From: DASQJJ01 sp964598355
Lineage (GTDB): Bacteria; Patescibacteriota; Microgenomatia; Levybacterales; UBA12049
Direction of reading: 5' to 3'
DNA length: 16,836 bases
Assembly: GCA_964598355.1 (NCBI GenBank)
Contig: CAZRBN010000027.1
Span: 1-16,836 of the forward strand
Each line of letters opens with the position of its first letter. Positions within the stretch are counted from its first letter, which is position 1. The notes below the pieces were generated by a model, which ran no database searches, was not told where the DNA came from, and saw only the letters and a program-made list of their open reading frames with translations. The position numbers and the translations under genes were made by a program. Below are positions 12,845 through 16,836 of this stretch, in pieces.

Positions 12845-13615
12845 ATGAAACAGACAAAACCAATTATTATTCCCGGACCTTGTGCTGCTGAGTCAAAAGA
12901 ACAAATTGATATAGCAATCAGGGAAGCAAAAAAAAGACATGTTGATTTTCTGCGCGTTAACCTCTGGAAACCTCGTACCAAACCTGGTTTTGAAGGACTT
13001 GGTGAAGCAGGCATTCCGCTTATGATTGCTGCTGCCAAACAGGGAGTTAATCCAGGGACAGAAGTCCTCACACCAAGGCAAGCAGAACTTGTCATGGATG
13101 CTGTCCTTAGTGCATCTCCTACAACAAAACTACTTTTATGGATTGGTGCAAGAAATCAAAACCATTTCATTCAAAAAGAAATTGCTCAGATTGCAGCAAG
13201 GGATAAACGGGCATTTTTGTTAGTAAAAAACCAACCATGGGTGAATGAAGATCACTGGGAAGGAATCATTGAACATGTTCTGGCTGGAGGTATTGCAAAG
13301 ACAAATGTCATAAATTGTCATAGAGGATTTTCACCACATGGAGAGAATCCTTTAAGTCTGCGCAATATGCCTGATTTTGCAATGGCAATGAGAGTGAAAG
13401 AGAAGACAGAGATTCCTATGACGTTTGACCCTTCTCATACAGGAGGAAGTGTCCCAAATGTTTTCAAATTAGCAGAGCAAGCAGGACAGGTTGATCTTGA
13501 CGGTGTCATGATTGAAGTCCATCACGATCCGAAACATGCAATTACTGACCCCAAACAACAAGTAACATGGAAGGAGTTTGATGAAATAGTAAACATCATG
13601 CATCTATCAACATAA
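12845..13615 (+). CDS. 3-deoxy-7-phosphoheptulonate (DAHP) synthase, catalytic domain only
   Basis: A 256-residue TIM-barrel enzyme of the DAHP/KDO8P synthase family, joining PEP and erythrose-4-phosphate as the first step of the shikimate pathway. Motifs are GPCAAES (11-17), WKPRTKP (41-47), LWIGARNQNHF (98-108), LVKNQPW (126-132), HRGF (159-162), DPSH (195-198) and IEVHHDPKHAITDPKQQ (223-239). Probable metal ligands are C13, H198, E224 and D235. WKPRT, LVKN-P and HRGFS resemble the DAHP synthase half of Bacteroidetes DAHPS-chorismate mutase fusions. No ACT or other regulatory domain is present. The next gene is the chorismate mutase, four bases on. Confidence 0.88.
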   Translation: MKQTKPIIIPGPCAAESKEQIDIAIREAKKRHVDFLRVNLWKPRTKPGFEGLGEAGIPLMIAAAKQGVNPGTEVLTPRQAELVMDAVLSASPTTKLLLWIGARNQNHFIQKEIAQIAARDKRAFLLVKNQPWVNEDHWEGIIEHVLAGGIAKTNVINCHRGFSPHGENPLSLRNMPDFAMAMRVKEKTEIPMTFDPSHTGGSVPNVFKLAEQAGQVDLDGVMIEVHHDPKHAITDPKQQVTWKEFDEIVNIMHLST

Positions 13616-13619
13616 CATT

Positions 13620-13892
13620 ATGCAAACACCACTTGAAAACTGGCGAAAAGAAATTGATGTGCTTGATAAACAACTTCTTGAGCTTTTGGCAAAAAGAATA
13701 GCAGTTGTTACAGAAATAGGGAAATATAAAAAAGCACATAACATACCACCGTTAGATGAGAAAAGATGGCAGGAAGTGTTAGCATCTAAAATTACTCAGG
13801 CAAAGTTGCTACATTTGTCAAAGGATTTTATTATCAATATCTATACACTCATCCATACGTATGCACTAGAAATAGAAGCGAATACAAAATAG
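13620..13892 (+). CDS. chorismate mutase, AroQ type
   Basis: A 90-residue all-helical protein of normal AroQ length that converts chorismate to prephenate. Conserved residues in order: R9 (WRKEIDVLD), R26 in LLAKRIAVV, K37 in IGKYKKAH, D46, R49 and E52 (PPLDEKRWQEVL). It lies four bases after DAHP synthase and two before the aminotransferase, without Shine-Dalgarno sites, so translation is probably coupled. In Bacteroidetes the equivalent domain is fused to DAHP synthase; here the two are separate neighbours and may form a complex. Confidence 0.9.
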   Translation: MQTPLENWRKEIDVLDKQLLELLAKRIAVVTEIGKYKKAHNIPPLDEKRWQEVLASKITQAKLLHLSKDFIINIYTLIHTYALEIEANTK

Positions 13893-13894
13893 TT

Positions 13895-15046
13895 ATGACA
13901 ACCATTCATGCAGCAAAACGACTTGAAGCATTTCCTGAATACATTTTTTCTAAAATGAATAGGGTTATTAAAGAAGTTGAAGAATCATCTGGACGAAAAG
14001 TAATTAATCTGGGCATTGGTTCTCCAGATTTTCCACCAAGTAGCATATATTTGGACAAGCTAATAGAATATATTCACGAACCTCATGCACATATATACCC
14101 AGGATATGGAGCAAATCCAGCACTTTCAGAAGCGCTTATCTCCTGGTACCAAAAACGCTTTGGAGTATCCCTCTCTTATGACGAATTACTTCCTCTGTTG
14201 GGTGGGAAAGACGGAACAAGTCATATTTCTTTGGCACTTCTAGACGAAGGCGATGAAGCGTTAGTACCTGATCCTGGATATCCAGGTTTTAGCGGACCAA
14301 TCATGCTTTTTGGTGCAAAAGTAACTCCGTATACTCTCAGGGAAGAAAAGGGCTTATCCATTGACATAGAAGAGGTTACAGCAAAAATCACTTCCAAAAC
14401 AAAATATATATGGATTAACTTTCCATCAAATCCAACAGGACAAGTTGCAACAAAAGAGCAATTACTACCCTTAGTGAAATTAGCAAAAGAAAAAAATATT
14501 GTTATTATTTATGACAATGCCTATTCAGAAATTACCTTTAACGGATTTGTTGCACCAAGTATTTTAGAAATTGGTGGAGCAAAAGATGTGGCAGTTGAAA
14601 TAGGGTCATTTTCAAAAAGCTTTTCTTTTGCTGGATACAGAATGGGATGGATTGTCGGAAATAAAGAAGTTATTGCAGCCCTTGCAAAAATAAAATCACA
14701 ACTTGATTCAGGACTGTCTACACCATTACAAAATCTCGGAGCGTATGCACTTACTCATCCTGATGAAAAGTGGCGTAGAGATATGATTGCAAGTTATCAA
14801 AAAAGAAGAGACATCATTGCTGAAAAGCTCACCAAACTTGGTTTGACCTATGTGCTTCCGCAAGGTGGATTATACATCTGGGCAAAAATTCCTGAAGGTG
14901 AAAAAGATTCTGAAGAATACGTCCTGAAAATTTTGAGAGAAAAGCAGGTATTTTTTGCTCCAGGGACAGCATTTGGAGATAATGGTAAAAAATATATTCG
15001 TGCAAGTATCTGTGCAAATATTACTGGCATAGATACGTATCTATGA
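13895..15046 (+). CDS. class I/II PLP aminotransferase, probably aromatic
   Basis: A 383-residue fold-type I aminotransferase. It has the NLGIGSPDFPP start (38-48), YPGYGANPALSEA (68-80), the SNPTG loop (178-182), D207 and Y210 for the cofactor ring, the PLP lysine K241 in SFSKSFSFAGYRMGW, and a C-terminal Arg in YIRASIC for the carboxylate. Related enzymes act on aspartate, aromatic acids or diaminopimelate. The context, between chorismate mutase and prephenate dehydrogenase/dehydratase, supports final transamination to Phe and Tyr (or of prephenate to arogenate). It overlaps the next gene by four bases (ATGA). Confidence 0.88.
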   Translation: MTTIHAAKRLEAFPEYIFSKMNRVIKEVEESSGRKVINLGIGSPDFPPSSIYLDKLIEYIHEPHAHIYPGYGANPALSEALISWYQKRFGVSLSYDELLPLLGGKDGTSHISLALLDEGDEALVPDPGYPGFSGPIMLFGAKVTPYTLREEKGLSIDIEEVTAKITSKTKYIWINFPSNPTGQVATKEQLLPLVKLAKEKNIVIIYDNAYSEITFNGFVAPSILEIGGAKDVAVEIGSFSKSFSFAGYRMGWIVGNKEVIAALAKIKSQLDSGLSTPLQNLGAYALTHPDEKWRRDMIASYQKRRDIIAEKLTKLGLTYVLPQGGLYIWAKIPEGEKDSEEYVLKILREKQVFFAPGTAFGDNGKKYIRASICANITGIDTYL

Positions 15047-16374
15047 AAAAAATAAGTATCATTGGTTTTGGAAGATTTGGCAAAATACTGTATCGGCTTT
15101 TACAAGATGACTTTCACATTACTATTTTTACGAGAAGCGAAATTCCACAAGAAGAGACGACAGATTTTACCAGTAATACAACTATTGCACACACCCTTGA
15201 GGAAGTGTACGCAAACGAAACAATTTTTTATGCAGTGCCAATTGTTTTGTTTGAGGAGATTATAAAAAACCACCAACCATATATACAACCCCGTCATGTA
15301 CTTATTGATGTGTTATCCGTAAAAGTACATCCAAAACATGTTTTTACAACATATACTAGTAATCAACAAGTACTCCTCACTCATCCCATGTTTGGTCCTG
15401 ATAGTAGTAAGGATGGGTTTGAAGATTTACCAATTATTATGGATAAGTTCAAAACATCTGAGGAGACTTATTCATTCTGGAAAGATTTTTTTGCAAGTAA
15501 AAAACTCCGTGTTATAGAAATGTCAGCCGAAGAACATGACAAATTGGCAGCAAAATCTCAAGGGCTTACCCATTTTATTGGAAGACTGTTGGAAAGAGTT
15601 AATTTTGAACCATCACCCATTGATTCGTTAGGCAGCAAAAAGCTCTATGAAGTAAAAGAACAAACATGCAATGATACATGGGAGCTTTTTATTGGACTAC
15701 AAACATATAATCCATACACCAAACATATGCGTCTTACAATAGGGGATGCATATACGTATCTCTACAATCGGCTTCTTCCAAAACAACTCAATCCAGACCA
15801 TATTACTTTTGGAATTCAAGGAGGAATGGGAAGCTTTAATGAGGAAGCACTCATGAGTTACGTAACCAAACATACTATCAAAAATTATAAAACAGCATAC
15901 CTCTATACGTCTGAAAAAGTGCTCAAACATCTGTATGAAGGCGATATTGATTTTGGGTTATTCGCTATTGCAAATGCAACAGGGGGATTGGTTGAAGAAT
16001 CCATCCAAGCAATGGCAAAATATCAATTTGCAATTAAAGAAGACTTTACTATTCTCATTCGTCACTTTTTAATGAAACGAAAAGACGTACAGACTCAAGA
16101 CATCACAACCATTATGGCTCACCCACAGGTTTTCAAACAATGTGAACAAACTCTACAAGAAAGATATCCGTATCTAACACTGCAGAGTGGAGAAGGGGAT
16201 CTGGTTGACACAGCTGCAGCAGCAGCAGAATTGGCAAAAGGAAATCTGTCGCCAACAACTGCAATTCTTGGCCCAAAAACTTTAGCCGAACATTTTGATT
16301 TTGATATTATTGCAGAAGAACTTCAGGATAAAAAAGACAATCTGACACGATTTTTAGTCGTTGCAAGGCAATAG
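15043..16374 (+). CDS. fused prephenate dehydrogenase-prephenate dehydratase (TyrA-PheA)
   Basis: A 443-residue fusion. Residues 1-245 are a TyrA-type dehydrogenase: Rossmann GFGRFG (8-13), the catalytic-loop THPMFGPD (113-120, H114) and the helical segment with SQGLTHF (172-178). Residues about 252-443 are a prephenate dehydratase: FGIQGGMGSFNEEAL (256-270), IDFGLFAIANATGG (302-315), VDTAAAAAELA (388-398) and the catalytic LTRFLVV (434-440). It would make both the Tyr and Phe precursors from prephenate. The ACT domain that normally gives Phe feedback to the dehydratase is absent. IANATGG replaces the usual IENS-type sequence. It starts inside the aminotransferase stop. Confidence 0.88.
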   Translation: MKKISIIGFGRFGKILYRLLQDDFHITIFTRSEIPQEETTDFTSNTTIAHTLEEVYANETIFYAVPIVLFEEIIKNHQPYIQPRHVLIDVLSVKVHPKHVFTTYTSNQQVLLTHPMFGPDSSKDGFEDLPIIMDKFKTSEETYSFWKDFFASKKLRVIEMSAEEHDKLAAKSQGLTHFIGRLLERVNFEPSPIDSLGSKKLYEVKEQTCNDTWELFIGLQTYNPYTKHMRLTIGDAYTYLYNRLLPKQLNPDHITFGIQGGMGSFNEEALMSYVTKHTIKNYKTAYLYTSEKVLKHLYEGDIDFGLFAIANATGGLVEESIQAMAKYQFAIKEDFTILIRHFLMKRKDVQTQDITTIMAHPQVFKQCEQTLQERYPYLTLQSGEGDLVDTAAAAAELAKGNLSPTTAILGPKTLAEHFDFDIIAEELQDKKDNLTRFLVVARQ

Positions 16375-16391
16375 CAGAAATTACTATTGCA

Positions 16392-16400
16392 TGGTATACT
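16392..16400 (+). promoter_or_regulatory. possible internal promoter for tyrS
   Basis: Extended -10 TG-G-TATACT (hexamer 16395-16400), 13 bases before ATG 16414. No convincing -35 is seen. The short gap and lack of a terminator suggest tyrS is also read from the aromatic promoter. Confidence 0.35.
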
Positions 16401-16413
16401 TTATGCAGAAATT

Positions 16414-16836
16414 ATGGATACGACAGAAGAAGTACTGACACGAGGAGTGGCAAATATTATTCCTGGAAAAGAAGAACTGAAAAAGCTTTTAGAATCTGAA
16501 AAAAAGCTCAATGTTTACTTGGGAATAGATCCAACAGCAACAAAAATTCACCTTGGACATGCAGTACCTTTACGCAAACTCCAGGCATTTGCAGAGCTAG
16601 GCCACAATGTTACCTTCTTAATTGGTGATTTTACAGCACTTATTGGTGACACATCAGACAAAGACACTGAAAGACCAGTTCTCACTTCCGAGCAAATTCA
16701 TGAGAATTTTCAAACTTATAAAAAACAAGCAGAAAAGATAGTTGATTTCTCAAAAGTTAATGTTGTCCATAACAGTGAATGGCTCAGTAAACTTTCTTTT
16801 GAAGAGATTATAAAACTTTGTCAACATTACTCAGTA
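16414..16836 (+). CDS. tyrS: tyrosyl-tRNA synthetase (N-terminal part, cut by window end)
   Basis: 141 codons are present with no stop. Class I features are clear: VYLGIDPTATKIHLGHAVPLRKL (34-56) holds the HIGH-type motif HLGH (46-49), followed by FLIGDFTALIGDTSDKDTERP (68-88), characteristic of TyrRS. It charges tRNA-Tyr. It begins 39 bases after the TyrA-PheA fusion with no terminator between, so it is likely the last or a late gene of the aromatic-attenuated operon, coupling Tyr charging to Tyr supply. Confidence 0.93.
   Translation, partial: MDTTEEVLTRGVANIIPGKEELKKLLESEKKLNVYLGIDPTATKIHLGHAVPLRKLQAFAELGHNVTFLIGDFTALIGDTSDKDTERPVLTSEQIHENFQTYKKQAEKIVDFSKVNVVHNSEWLSKLSFEEIIKLCQHYSV

Noticed and set aside
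1..16836. CRISPR arrays, transposases or phage genes
   Set aside because: No regularly spaced direct repeats and no such protein motifs were seen on either strand.

Overview
The window reads as part of an AT-rich bacterial chromosome. The promoters are of the -35/-10 type, TGA acts as a stop (for example at 15044-15046), and the gene set is bacterial (IF3, L35, L20, class A PBP). Several proteins are trimmed: ThrRS has no TGS domain, PheT has no EMAP-like tRNA-binding domain, and the aromatic enzymes have no allosteric domains. Shine-Dalgarno sequences are sparse and many -10 boxes sit only 6-7 bases from the start codon. I infer a reduced-genome bacterium of the Patescibacteria/CPR type, perhaps Microgenomates-like. 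That assignment rests on gene style only and is tentative.

Layout. 1-35: the 3' end of a tRNA. 37-724 (minus): a small EamA-type membrane protein and a UBP-type zinc-finger protein. 810-1364: an HD-domain protein expressed from a divergent promoter. 1366-1683: a promoter followed by two tandem transcription attenuators, each with a short threonine-rich leader peptide, alternative hairpins and an intrinsic terminator. They precede a P-loop kinase-like gene (1702), a DUF2000 gene (2417) and thrS (2873). Next come infC-rpmI-rplT (4629-5763), a terminator, a palindromic repeat, and pheS and pheT (5909-8991). 9108-11402 (minus) is a penicillin-binding protein, divergent from a small Cys-containing protein (11492).

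11717-16836: an aromatic amino-acid locus. A promoter and a third attenuator (11757-11880), whose leader peptide contains Phe-Trp-Phe-Tyr-Phe-Tyr, precede a PfkB-family kinase, a DAHP synthase of the type found in Bacteroidetes fusions, an AroQ chorismate mutase, a class I/II aminotransferase, a prephenate dehydrogenase-prephenate dehydratase fusion, and the start of tyrS, which runs off the window.

The main discovery candidate is the set of three ribosome-mediated attenuators. In each, the control codons match the pathway downstream: Thr codons upstream of thrS, Phe/Trp/Tyr codons upstream of aromatic biosynthesis and tyrS. Each can fold into 1:2, 2:3 (antiterminator) and 3:4 (terminator) hairpins, and all are built on the same GGAGG/CCTCC core. 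Sequence shared between the leaders suggests they arose by duplication and re-specification. DAHP synthase and the TyrA-PheA fusion carry no regulatory domain, so control may have moved to attenuation of the whole operon.
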